Assembly (NCBI GenBank): GCA_963742925.1
Contig: CAVUNV010000005.1
Location: forward strand, 310,001-374,000
DNA: 64,000 bases
Direction of reading: 5' to 3'
From: PALSA-612 sp963742925
GTDB taxonomy: Bacteria; Actinomycetota; Thermoleophilia; Gaiellales; Gaiellaceae
Positions 15,440 to 23,604 of this stretch are shown piece by piece. The notes under the pieces are model-generated. The model was not told the origin of the DNA, did no database searches, and saw nothing but the letters and a program-made list of their open reading frames with translations. Position 1 is the stretch's first letter. Each line of letters starts with the position of its first letter. The position numbers and the translations under genes were made by a program.

Positions 15440-16304
15440 CTAGCCGGCCCTCCGCTGTGGCTCGGGGAAGTAGTAGAGGCTGTAGGGCGGCAGGTACTTG
15501 TTGTTCAGCGCCTCGGCCTTCTGCTCGGCCGCCATCCAGGCCCCGAACGCGGGCGCGCCGACGACCTTTCCAGTCTGGTACATGTGCCCGTGCCAGAGCC
15601 CGCAGAGCTCGGCGCAGCGGATCGAGAAGCTGCCGGGCCTGCCGGTGTGGACGAACGCGACGTTGTCGACCCCCGGCACCGCGTCGGCCTTGACGCCGAG
15701 CTCGTACGCCCAGAACGAGTGCGTGACGTCGAGCGAGGTGACGTGGAACTCGACCAGCCGGTTCGGCCGGAAGCTCGAGCTGCTGCGTCTCGATCGCGCC
15801 GTAGCTCGGGAAGCGGTACGTCCAGTTCCACTGCTGGCCGATCACCTGCACCTGCAGCGCCTGCTTCGAGTGGGCGGGCAGGGCGACCGGGTTCGGGCCC
15901 TGGCCCCCTCCCGCGCCGTGGGCGCTGACGACGAGCACGAGGCTCCCCCAGACCGCGAGCGCGAGCACCGTCACGGAGGTCACCACCAGCCACGTCGTCT
16001 GCAGCAGCGAGTTGCCGCGGATGGGCGTGCCGTCCTCGATCTCCGCGCCGCGGGCCCTGAAGGCGACCATCGCGTAGCCGAAGCAGATCGCGATCAGGAG
16101 CACGACCGGCGCGGACACAGCCGTCAGGACGATGTTGGCGCTGGTCTGGTCGGACGCCTCCGGGGTCATGTCCCCGGGTGGCAGGTGCGGCCCGAGCACG
16201 AGCACGATCAACGGGACGGCGATCGCACACGAGACGAGCCAGATCGCGGCGATTCGCCCCACGTGCGCGGGCGGCCGCGAGGGCTGTGCGGGAGCGTCCG
16301 TCAT
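15440..16304 (-). CDS. coxB: Cytochrome c oxidase subunit II (one frameshift)
   Basis: Two N-terminal helices (IAAIWLVSCAIAVPLIVLVL and APVVLLIAICFGYAMVAF) anchor a cupredoxin domain. The aromatic electron-entry stretch GQQWNWTYRFPSYG precedes the break, and the CuA ligands RCAELCGLWHGHM follow it (C-x3-C-x3-H-x2-M). One extra base near 15766, in CCGGCCGAACCGG, separates LELPA from NRLVEFHVTSLDVTHSFW. The span is 288 codons plus one base. No cytochrome c domain is fused at the C-terminus. The start ATG directly follows the preceding stop codon. Confidence 0.85.
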
Positions 16305-16958
16305 CTAGACGACGTGTAGGAGCCCGTCCATGTAGCCGATGCTCTGCATCGGTCCGCCGAAGCCCAGGATGAAGCCGGCCGCGCAGGGCACGAAGCACTG
16401 CCAGCGGTACGTGCCGGACTTGCCCGTCCGGAACGTGAACGTGATCGTCTTGTGCGCCTCCGCGAGCGTGCAGGGCGCGACGCCGCACTGGTCCTTCGCG
16501 TCGTCGGCGACCCCGGCCAGCGGCACGCTGAGGTCGAGATCGGGGATCGCGAAGGTGTGCGAGGCGAGATCCGGGTCGAGGGTCGGCGTCGGCTTCCCGT
16601 CGATCGTCATCTCGCCGACGATCCCGCGCGGCCCGCCCCAGTACGGGTTGCGGAGCCCGGTCGCGGTGTCGTACTGGAGGACGGTCACCGTGACGAGCGA
16701 GTTGGCCGGCACGGTCAGCACGGTCGAGTGCACCCACTGGCCCTGAGGGTTCTTGATGAAGTACGAGACCCAGTCCGGATGCGGGCCGGTGCCCATCGAG
16801 GCGACCGTCTGGAGGGTCACGTTCGCCTGCGGCGTCTGCCCGGCTGCCTGCACGTTGGGCGGAACGACGATCAGGTAGGCGACGATGTAGTAGGCGAGCA
16901 GCGCAGCGGCAACGGCGATGCCGCCGAAAACGCCTGCCAGCTTGGCTGACCTGCTCAT
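16305..16958 (-). CDS. Cupredoxin-like protein with a degenerate CuA motif, first gene of the oxidase operon
   Basis: 217 residues: one N-terminal helix (GVFGGIAVAAALLAYYIVAY) and an external cupredoxin-like domain. The end, YRWQCFVPCAAGFILGFGGPM, keeps the C-x3-C pair of CuA, but the following His is Phe and the Met is displaced; SHTFAIPD supplies a possible upstream His. A second cysteine pair, QCGVAPC, is inserted before it. It may bind copper differently from CuA, or act in CuA assembly. The ATG has an RBS (GGGAGACGG), and the gene is followed without a gap by coxB. Confidence 0.7.
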   Translation of the reverse strand: MSRSAKLAGVFGGIAVAAALLAYYIVAYLIVVPPNVQAAGQTPQANVTLQTVASMGTGPHPDWVSYFIKNPQGQWVHSTVLTVPANSLVTVTVLQYDTATGLRNPYWGGPRGIVGEMTIDGKPTPTLDPDLASHTFAIPDLDLSVPLAGVADDAKDQCGVAPCTLAEAHKTITFTFRTGKSGTYRWQCFVPCAAGFILGFGGPMQSIGYMDGLLHVV

Positions 16959-17081
16959 CAACCGTCTCCCGTGGCCGTCCAGCACCGGAGCTCTGGGTGG
17001 CGGATTCTTAGCGAACACTCGCGCCAAATGCAAGGGCCGGTCTCCGGCCGGAGCGCCGGCGGGAGGTAGCGTTCCGGGCCG

Positions 17082-17993
17082 ATGAGGCTCGAGGGCATCC
17101 ATCACGTCACGTGCATCACCGGCGACGCGCCCGGGAACGTCGACTTCTACGCACGGCTGCTCGGGCTCCGGCTCGTCAAGAAGACGGTCAACCAGGACGA
17201 CCCGACCGTCTACCACCTGTTCTACGCGGACGAGGCGGGAAGCTCCGGCGCCGACATCACCTTCTTCGAGTACCCGCACGCGCGCCGCGGCCGGGCCGGG
17301 GCGGGGATGGTGCACCGGATCGTCTGGCGCGTCGCCTCCGAGTCGGCGCTCGACTTCTGGGAGCGGCGGCTCGGCGAAGCAGGTGTCGAGACGAGCCGCA
17401 GCGACGGGAGCCTCGGCTTCACCGACCCCGAAGGCCTCGACCTCGAGCTGGCGGTCGTCGAGACGGCCGACGAGCCGCTCGTCGCGGAGCATCCGGACAT
17501 TCCGGCGGAGCTCGCCCTCCAGGGGTTCGACGGCGTGCACGCCTACGCAGCCGATCCGGAACGCAGCCGCCCGCTGCTCGAGGAGACCCTCGCCTTCGAG
17601 CCGCAGGCACCACTGGGGTACGAGGCGAGAGGGGAGCGGCGGGGGTCCTTCTACCGCTACGACCCGCCTCCCACCGAGCCGGGCGTGGGCGGAGCCGGAA
17701 CGGTGCACCACGTCGCCTGGGCGTCGCTGCCGGACGACCACGAGGCCTGGCTCCAGCGCGTCGCACGCGCGGGGGCGCGCCCGACGCCGGTCATCGACCG
17801 CTTCTACTTCAGGTCGATCTACTTCCGGGAGCCGAGCGGCGTCCTGTTCGAGATCGCCACGATGGGCCCCGGTTTCGCGACCGACGAGCCTCTCGAGCAC
17901 CTCGGCGAGCGGCTTTCCCTGCCGCCCGACTTCGAGCACCTGCGGGCGCAGGTCGAGCCGCTTCTCACACCGCTGCCGAGCCCGCGCGGCTAA
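17082..17993 (+). CDS. Ring-cleaving dioxygenase-like VOC family protein (MhqO-type)
   Basis: 303 residues made of two vicinal-oxygen-chelate repeats. The first opens with EGIHHVTCITGDAPGNVDFY and LGLRLVKKTVNQDDPTVYHL, the second with VHHVAWASLPDDHEAW. The His of each HHV and the Glu of GVLFEIATMGPGF are the expected metal ligands. Family members are putative hydroquinone or glyoxalase-type metalloenzymes; the substrate is not predictable. TAGCGT 9 bp before the ATG is a possible -10 box. Confidence 0.8.
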   Translation: MRLEGIHHVTCITGDAPGNVDFYARLLGLRLVKKTVNQDDPTVYHLFYADEAGSSGADITFFEYPHARRGRAGAGMVHRIVWRVASESALDFWERRLGEAGVETSRSDGSLGFTDPEGLDLELAVVETADEPLVAEHPDIPAELALQGFDGVHAYAADPERSRPLLEETLAFEPQAPLGYEARGERRGSFYRYDPPPTEPGVGGAGTVHHVAWASLPDDHEAWLQRVARAGARPTPVIDRFYFRSIYFREPSGVLFEIATMGPGFATDEPLEHLGERLSLPPDFEHLRAQVEPLLTPLPSPRG

Positions 17994-18004
17994 CCTCCCT
18001 GGCC

Positions 18005-19564
18005 GTGGGCCTCGGCCGCTTCCTTCTCGTGCCCGTTCTCTTCTGCCTGCTCGCGGGCGTATTCGCCGCTGCCGGCTCGGGCGGCCACGCCCGGGCGGTC
18101 GCCACCTCGATCACCTTCGGCGTCACCGACGACGCCACCAAGTACTCGGACGACGGCGGCGCCGTCTACTTCGCGACGATGGTCGATCTCGGCATGAAGG
18201 AGAACCGGATCAACGTCTTCTGGGACGAGAACACGCCCGCGAAGATCCTCGAGCAGGGCTTCGTCGACCGGATGATGCGGGCCGTGCCGGCCGGCGGCAT
18301 TCGCGTGTCCATCGCGATCCAGCCGATTCACGCGCTCGCGTTCGCGACGAACACGCAGGCGCGGGTGGCGGCGTTCGCCGCCTTCGTCCGGCAGGTTGCG
18401 CTCCGGTACCCGCTGGTGACCGAGTACGTGATCGGAAACGAGCCGAACGTGCGCCGCTTCCTCCAGCCCCAGCACGCCGCCGACGGGTCGATCGCCTCGG
18501 CGGGCGTCTACGAGCAGGTGCTCGCGGCGTCGTACGACGCGCTCAAGGGGGTCAATCCGGCGATCAAGGTCGACGGCCTCGCGATCTCGCCGCGTGGGAA
18601 CGACCGAGGCGCCGGCGTCGGAGCCGAGTCCGTGTCCCCGGTCAGGTTCATCGCGGCACTCGGCGACGCCTACCGCAAGAGCGGCCGGGCGAAGCCGATC
18701 GCGGACGTCGTCGACGTCCACGCGTACGCCAACGTGAACACGTCGCCGCTCACGAAGCCGTATCAGTGGCCGCAGGCAGGCGCCGCCGACCTCGACCGCC
18801 TCAAGCAGGCCTGGTGGGACGCTTTCCACGGCACCGCGCAGCCCGTGTTCCAGGAGACGGGCGACCCGGGAACGCAGGCCGCGACCTACGTGAAGTTCCG
18901 GATCGACGAGAGCGGGACGCAGGTGGGGATCGACCCGACCAAGGTCAACCCCAGCTACTACTCCGGTCGCGAGAACGTACCGGTCGTCGACGAGGCGACC
19001 CAGGCGCGCTTCTACACCGACCTGATCAATCTCGTGAAGTGCGATCCGTCGGTCGGAACGCTGGACCTGTTCCACCTGATCGACGAGCCGCTCTTGCTCG
19101 GCTTCCAGAGCGGGCTCCTGCGCGTCAACGGCAGCCGCCGACCCTCCTACGCGGCCGTGAAGAGGGCGATCGCGACGGCCGGCACCTGCGCGGCTCCTCA
19201 CAGCTGGCGCCACGCGACGGGAGTGATCGGCGCACGCGGGCAGTTCAACGTCAAGCCCAAGCCGGCGGTGCAGAGGGTGTTCTGGTCGCGGGTGGCGACC
19301 GGGGAAGAGGCAACGGCGGAGACGGGCATCTTCCTCGCGGGCAGCGGCTCGCCGGTGGCCCAGGAGCTGCGCCAGTCGCTCGACGGCGGGCCGGTGGGAG
19401 CCCTGCCGCCGCTCGGCGGGCTCGTGAAGGCGAACAGCAGCCGCAGCTTCAAGTTCCACGGGAGGCTCGCACCCGGCCGCTACGTGTTCGCGGCGCTGCT
19501 CCGGGCGACGATGAACCCGAGCCGGACCACGCTGCTCGTGAGCACGCCCTTCGTGATTCGCTGA
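18005..19564 (+). CDS. Secreted glycoside-hydrolase-like TIM-barrel protein
   Basis: 519 residues. The signal peptide (FLLVPVLFCLLAGVFAAAGS) is followed by a (beta/alpha)8 domain of clan GH-A type: TEYVIGNEPNVRRF provides the Asn-Glu-Pro acid/base, and QPVFQETGDPG or LFHLIDEPLLLG a possible nucleophile region. DVVDVHAYANVNTSP fits the substrate-binding strand. The last ~110 residues form a beta domain (GVIGARGQFNVKPK onward). Substrate not identifiable. GTG start; TAACCT, whose TAA is also the stop codon of the preceding gene, could be the -10 box. Confidence 0.7.
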   Translation: MGLGRFLLVPVLFCLLAGVFAAAGSGGHARAVATSITFGVTDDATKYSDDGGAVYFATMVDLGMKENRINVFWDENTPAKILEQGFVDRMMRAVPAGGIRVSIAIQPIHALAFATNTQARVAAFAAFVRQVALRYPLVTEYVIGNEPNVRRFLQPQHAADGSIASAGVYEQVLAASYDALKGVNPAIKVDGLAISPRGNDRGAGVGAESVSPVRFIAALGDAYRKSGRAKPIADVVDVHAYANVNTSPLTKPYQWPQAGAADLDRLKQAWWDAFHGTAQPVFQETGDPGTQAATYVKFRIDESGTQVGIDPTKVNPSYYSGRENVPVVDEATQARFYTDLINLVKCDPSVGTLDLFHLIDEPLLLGFQSGLLRVNGSRRPSYAAVKRAIATAGTCAAPHSWRHATGVIGARGQFNVKPKPAVQRVFWSRVATGEEATAETGIFLAGSGSPVAQELRQSLDGGPVGALPPLGGLVKANSSRSFKFHGRLAPGRYVFAALLRATMNPSRTTLLVSTPFVIR

Positions 19565-19565
19565 G

Positions 19566-20553
19566 TTAGAACTCGCTTCTGACCGCCAGCACGGCCGCGC
19601 CGCGTACGTCGCCCCGGCGCAGGCGCTCCAGCACCTCGCTCGCCTCCGCGAGCGGGTAGACCTCGACCTCCGTCCGGACCGGCACCTGCGGTGCGAGCGC
19701 CATGAACTCCTCGGCGTCCCGCCGGGTCAGGTTGGCGACCGAGCGGACGGCCCGCTCGCCCCAGAGCAGCTCGTACGCAAACGACGGGATATCGCTCATG
19801 TGGATCCCGGCGCAGACGACGACGGCGCCCTTCGCCGACACGCGCAGCGCTGCCGGGACGAGCTCGCCCGCCGGCGCGAAGACGATCGCCGCGTCGAGCT
19901 CCTCCGGCGCGGGGCCGGCCGAGTCGCCCGCCCACTCGGCGCCGAGCGAGAGTGCCAGCGACCGGGCCTCCGTCGTCCGCAGCCCGTGTGAAGGCGAACA
20001 CCCGGCGGCCCTCGTGGCGCGCCACCTGGCAGACGATGTGCGCGGAGGCGCCGAAGCCGTAGAGACCGAGGCGCTCGGCATCGCCGGTCATGCGCAGGGC
20101 GCGGTAACCGATCAGTCCGGCGCAGAGGAGCGGCGCCGCCTGCTCGTCCGGGTAGCCCTCGGGGATCGGGGCGCAGTAGCGCTCGTCGGCAACGGCGAGC
20201 TCCGCGTAGCCGCCGTCCAGGTCGTAGCCCGTGAACCGGGCGCGGTCGCAGAGGTTCTCGCGGCCGCTCAGGCAGTAGCGGCAGTCGCCGTCCGTCCAGC
20301 CGAGCCAGGGGATGCCGACGCGGTCGCCGGGGGCGAAGCGCTCGCCGCCGCGGACGACGGCTCCGACGACCTGATGGCCGAGGACGAGCGGCAGCTTCGG
20401 GTGGGGGAGCTCGCCGTCGACGATGTGCAGGTCGGTGCGGCAGACGCCGCAGGCGGAGACCGAGACGAGCACCTGGCCCGGGCCGGGCTCCGGATCGGGC
20501 AGGTCGGCCGGTCTGAGCGGCTGCCGGGCTGCGTCGAGCACCATGGCATGCAT
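19566..20553 (-). CDS. Zinc-dependent alcohol dehydrogenase (one frameshift)
   Basis: Medium-chain dehydrogenase/reductase. Catalytic zinc region SACGVCRTDLHIVDGE and LVLGHQVVGAV; structural-zinc lobe DGDCRYCLSGRENLC, in which the first of the usual four cysteines is replaced by Asp; NAD-binding YGFGASAHIVCQVA. A break at about 19988 moves VFAFT into the frame LRTTEARSLALSLGAEWAG (329 codons plus one base). The order and motifs match the AdhA-like group with GYDLDGGYAE. ATG 20553 is preferred over ATG 20574, which would overlap the divergent hpnC. The two genes share an AT-rich -10 region. Confidence 0.8.
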
Positions 20554-20560
20554 GTCCAGC

Positions 20561-20566
20561 GATAAT
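20561..20566. promoter_or_regulatory. Shared -10 region of hpnC (+) and alcohol dehydrogenase (-)
   Basis: GATAAT on the plus strand ends 6 bp before the hpnC ATG at 20573; its complement ATTATC lies 7 bp before the dehydrogenase ATG at 20553. Only 19 bp separate the two start codons, so both promoters must use the same A/T core and both messages would be leaderless. Confidence 0.45.
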
Positions 20567-20572
20567 CGTCTC

Positions 20573-21385
20573 ATGCCGATGGACGTCGCCGAGGTCGCGG
20601 CTCACGCGCGGACCGAGAACTTCCCGATCGCCTCGCTCCTGTTCCCGCGGGAATACCGGCCGCACCTGCGCGCGATCTACGGCTATGCGCGGCTCGTCGA
20701 CCTGCTCGGCGACGACTGGGAAGGCGACCGGCTCGCGGCGCTCGACGAGCTGGAGCGCGAGCTCGACCTGTGTTACTCGGGCGAGCCGACCTGGCCGGTG
20801 ATGCGCGAGCTCCAGCCGACGATCCGGGCATGTGAGCTTCCGCGCGAGCCCTTCTTCCGCCTGATCGAGTGCAACCGGCAGGATCAGCGCGTGTCGGAGT
20901 ACGCGACCTGGGCCGATCTGAAGGGCTACTGCACGCTCTCGGCTGATCCGGTCGGGCGGCTCGTGCTCGGCGTGCTCGGCCGTGCGGACGACGCGCAGCT
21001 CGTCTCGTGGTCGGACGACGTGTGCACGGGCCTGCAGCTCGTCAACTTCCTGCAGGACGTGCCGCGCGACCTGGCACTCGGGCGGATCTACATTCCGACG
21101 GAGGATCGGCGCCGGTTCGAAGCGACCGAGCTCGACAGGCCGAACGACTCGCTCCGGCGGCTGCTCGAGTTCGAGGCGGAGCGCGCGAAAGGGCTGCTCG
21201 CGTCGGGCGACCGGCTCCGGGAGGCGATCGGCGGCCGGGTCGGGCGAGGGGTCGGCCTGTTCGCCCGCGGTGGCCTGGCCGCGCTCGAAGCGCTCGAGGA
21301 CGCGCGCTGGGACATCTTCACGCAGCGGCCGCGACCCTCACGCGCGCGGCTCGCCCGGGCGGCTGTGGCGGCGATCGTCCGATGA
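20573..21385 (+). CDS. hpnC: HpnC, squalene synthase-like protein (hydroxysqualene step)
   Basis: 270 residues of the trans-isoprenyl diphosphate synthase fold. The opening RTENFPIASLLFPREYRPHL is characteristic of HpnC; the two Asp-rich regions are LVDLLGDDWEGD and LVNFLQDVPRDLALGRIYIP. In the HpnCDE route, HpnD makes presqualene diphosphate from two farnesyl diphosphates and HpnC converts it to hydroxysqualene. ATG 20573 fits the GATAAT box; ATG 20579 is an alternative. It overlaps hpnD by 4 bp (ATGA) and starts the hopanoid operon. Confidence 0.9.
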   Translation: MPMDVAEVAAHARTENFPIASLLFPREYRPHLRAIYGYARLVDLLGDDWEGDRLAALDELERELDLCYSGEPTWPVMRELQPTIRACELPREPFFRLIECNRQDQRVSEYATWADLKGYCTLSADPVGRLVLGVLGRADDAQLVSWSDDVCTGLQLVNFLQDVPRDLALGRIYIPTEDRRRFEATELDRPNDSLRRLLEFEAERAKGLLASGDRLREAIGGRVGRGVGLFARGGLAALEALEDARWDIFTQRPRPSRARLARAAVAAIVR

Positions 21386-22212
21386 TCACCGCGGAGCAGG
21401 CTTACGCCGAGGTCGAGCGGCTGACGCGCGAGCGGGCCAGGAACTTCTCCTACGGGATCCGCCTCTTGCCGAAGCCGAAGCGGCGCGCGATCGCCGCCAT
21501 CTACGCGTTCGCCCGGGAGGTCGACGACATCGCGGACGATCCCGCGCTGCCGATCGTCGAGAAGCGGAGCAGGCTCGAGGCGCTCCGCTCCTCGCTCGAC
21601 GCTCCGCCCGGAGACTCGGCGATGCTCGTCGCGCTCGCGGACGCCCGGGCGCGCTACCCGATCCGCGGCGAGCCGCTGCAGGCCCTGATCGACGGCGGCA
21701 TCCAGGACACCGAGCAGGCGCGCTACGCCGACTTCGACGAGCTGCTCGGCTACTGCCGCCGGGTGGCGGGCGCCGTGGGCGTCGCCTGCATCGCGGTGTA
21801 CGGGGCCGATCAACCGCAGCGCGCGGAGGCGCTCGGGATCGCGCTGCAGCTGATCAACATCATGCGCGACGTCGACGAGGACTGGAGCCTCGGACGCGTC
21901 TACCTCCCGCAGGACGAGCTGGCCTCGTTCGGCGTGTCCGAGGGGGACATCGCCGCCGGCCGCTGTAACTCCGCCTGGCAGGCGCTGATGGCCTACCAGG
22001 CCGCGCGCGCGCGCTCCTACCTGCAGGAGGGGCGGACGTTGCTGCCCTACCTCGACCGCCGCAGCGCAGCCTGCGTCGCCGCCTTCGCGAATCTGTACGA
22101 GGCAACGCTCGAGCGGATCGAGCGCTCCGGCTTCGACGTCTTCGGCGGCACACCGCGGCTGTCCGCGATGACCAAGCTCCGCATCGTCGGCGCCGGCCTC
22201 GTCCTGAGATGA
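21382..22212 (+). CDS. hpnD: HpnD, presqualene diphosphate synthase
   Basis: 276 residues. Asp-rich motifs AFAREVDDIADD and LQLINIMRDVDEDWSLGRVY bind the diphosphate-magnesium of two farnesyl diphosphates; NFSYGIRLLPKPKRRAI is the usual start of the enzyme. Start ATG lies within the hpnC stop. After its stop comes the only sizeable gap in the operon (155 bp), holding a GC hairpin and an inverted repeat. Confidence 0.92.
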   Translation: MITAEQAYAEVERLTRERARNFSYGIRLLPKPKRRAIAAIYAFAREVDDIADDPALPIVEKRSRLEALRSSLDAPPGDSAMLVALADARARYPIRGEPLQALIDGGIQDTEQARYADFDELLGYCRRVAGAVGVACIAVYGADQPQRAEALGIALQLINIMRDVDEDWSLGRVYLPQDELASFGVSEGDIAAGRCNSAWQALMAYQAARARSYLQEGRTLLPYLDRRSAACVAAFANLYEATLERIERSGFDVFGGTPRLSAMTKLRIVGAGLVLR

Positions 22213-22250
22213 CAGGCCGCCGCGCGCGGCCCCGCAGCTTGCTTTCCCCC

Positions 22251-22268
22251 GGGGCCTTCGGCCCCTTT
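22251..22268 (+). terminator. GC-rich hairpin after hpnD (weak terminator or mRNA hairpin)
   Basis: GGGGCC-TTC-GGCCCC followed by TTT. The T run is short, so partial termination or mRNA processing between hpnD and hpnE is more likely than a full stop. Confidence 0.4.
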
Positions 22269-22297
22269 ACCCCCGCTATTGAGCCTAGCGTCGAAGG

Positions 22298-22326
22298 TGT
22301 CACACGTGGGTGACGCGGGTGTGACA
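22298..22326. promoter_or_regulatory. Inverted repeat TGTCACAC-N13-GTGTGACA upstream of hpnE
   Basis: Perfect 8-bp arms about 40 bp before the hpnE start, with an inner GTGGGTGACGC. It could be an operator for internal control of the distal hopanoid genes. No cognate regulator is adjacent. Confidence 0.35.
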
Positions 22327-22367
22327 AGTCTCGCACCGGGCATGACGCTCGACCGGGGCGACGGCAG

Positions 22368-23604
22368 GTGAGGGTGGCGGTCGTCGGTGCGGGCCTCGCC
22401 GGGCTCGCGGCCGGGCTCGATCTCGTCGACAACGGGCACGAGGTCACCGTCCTCGAAGCACGGCCGACGCTCGGCGGGGCCGTCCAGACGCTCCCCGAGC
22501 GCGAGGGCGATCCGCCGCCCCCGCCGGACAACGGCCAGCACATCGCGCTCGGCTGCTTCGAGGAGTACCTGCGCTTCCTCGACCGGATCGGCGAGGGCGG
22601 CTCCTACCGGCGGCAGCGGCTCTCGTTGCCGGTGATCGGCGAGGACGCCAGCGTTGCCGCGATCAGCCGCTCGCCACTCTCGATCCTGCGCTACCGACAC
22701 CTCCCGCGGCGCGATCGGCCGGCGGTCGTCCGGGTCCTGCTCGCACTACGCGGGGCCGAGGCCGACGACGGGGAGACGTTCGGCGCGCTGCTGCGGCGGC
22801 ACGGGGCCTCGGACGCTCAGGTCGATCGCTTCTGGGACGTGTTCGTCCGGCCGGCGCTCAACCTCCGCTCCGACGAGGCGAGCGCTGCGATGGGCGTCTT
22901 CACCGTTCGCACGGCCCTGCTCGGCAAGGCGGCTGCGGCCGATGTGATTCTCCCTGCGAGGCCGCTCGGGGCCATGCACGGCGAGGCGGCTCGACGGGCG
23001 CTCGAGGCGGCCGGAGCTGCGGTGGAGACGAGCCGGCGGGTCGAGAGCCTCGACGAGCTCGACGACGCCGATGCGATCGTCGTCGCCGTTCCGGCCGCCG
23101 AGTCGGCGCGGCTGCTCGGAGAGCCGGAGCCGGCGCTCGAGCCCTCGCCGATCGTGTCGGTGCACCTGCTCTTCGACCGGCCGCTCCTCGGACCGCCGCT
23201 CGCCGCCCTGCTCGGCTCGCCGGCGCACTGGGTCTTCGACCGCGGCGCGCTGACCGGCCACCCGCCGCGAGCGGGGCCAGTACCTGACCGTCGTCGCGAG
23301 CGGCGTGCCCGACCTGCTCGAGATCCGCGGCAAGGGCATCGTCGAGCTGATGACGGCCGAGCTCACGGGGCGGCTCGGCCACGCCGAGCTCCTCTGGTCG
23401 CGCGTGAGCCGCGAGCCGTACGCAACCGTCGCGCTCCGGCCCGGGACGGCCAGGGAGCGGCGCGGAACGGCAACGGACCGGCCGAATGTCGTCCGGGCGG
23501 GAGCGTGGACGGACACCGGCTGGCCGGCGACGATGGAGGGAGCCGTTCGCAGCGGCCTGGCCGCGGCGCGTACGATCAGAGAGATGCGGGCGGGAGCACA
23601 GTGA
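22368..23604 (+). CDS. hpnE: HpnE, hydroxysqualene dehydroxylase (one frameshift)
   Basis: FAD-dependent amine oxidase-fold enzyme that reduces hydroxysqualene to squalene. Dinucleotide motif VAVVGAGLAGLAAGLDLVD with VTVLEARPTLGG; DNGQHIALGCFEEYLRFL is HpnE-specific. The frame breaks at 23269-23273 (CCGCGAGCGG), moving GALTGHPP into ERGQYLTVVASGVPDL; the end VVRAGAWTDTGWPATMEGAV is the typical FAD-binding C-terminus. The span is 412 codons plus one base. Without the break the frame would run into the cyclase, giving a false fusion. The GTG start has no clear RBS. Confidence 0.88.
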
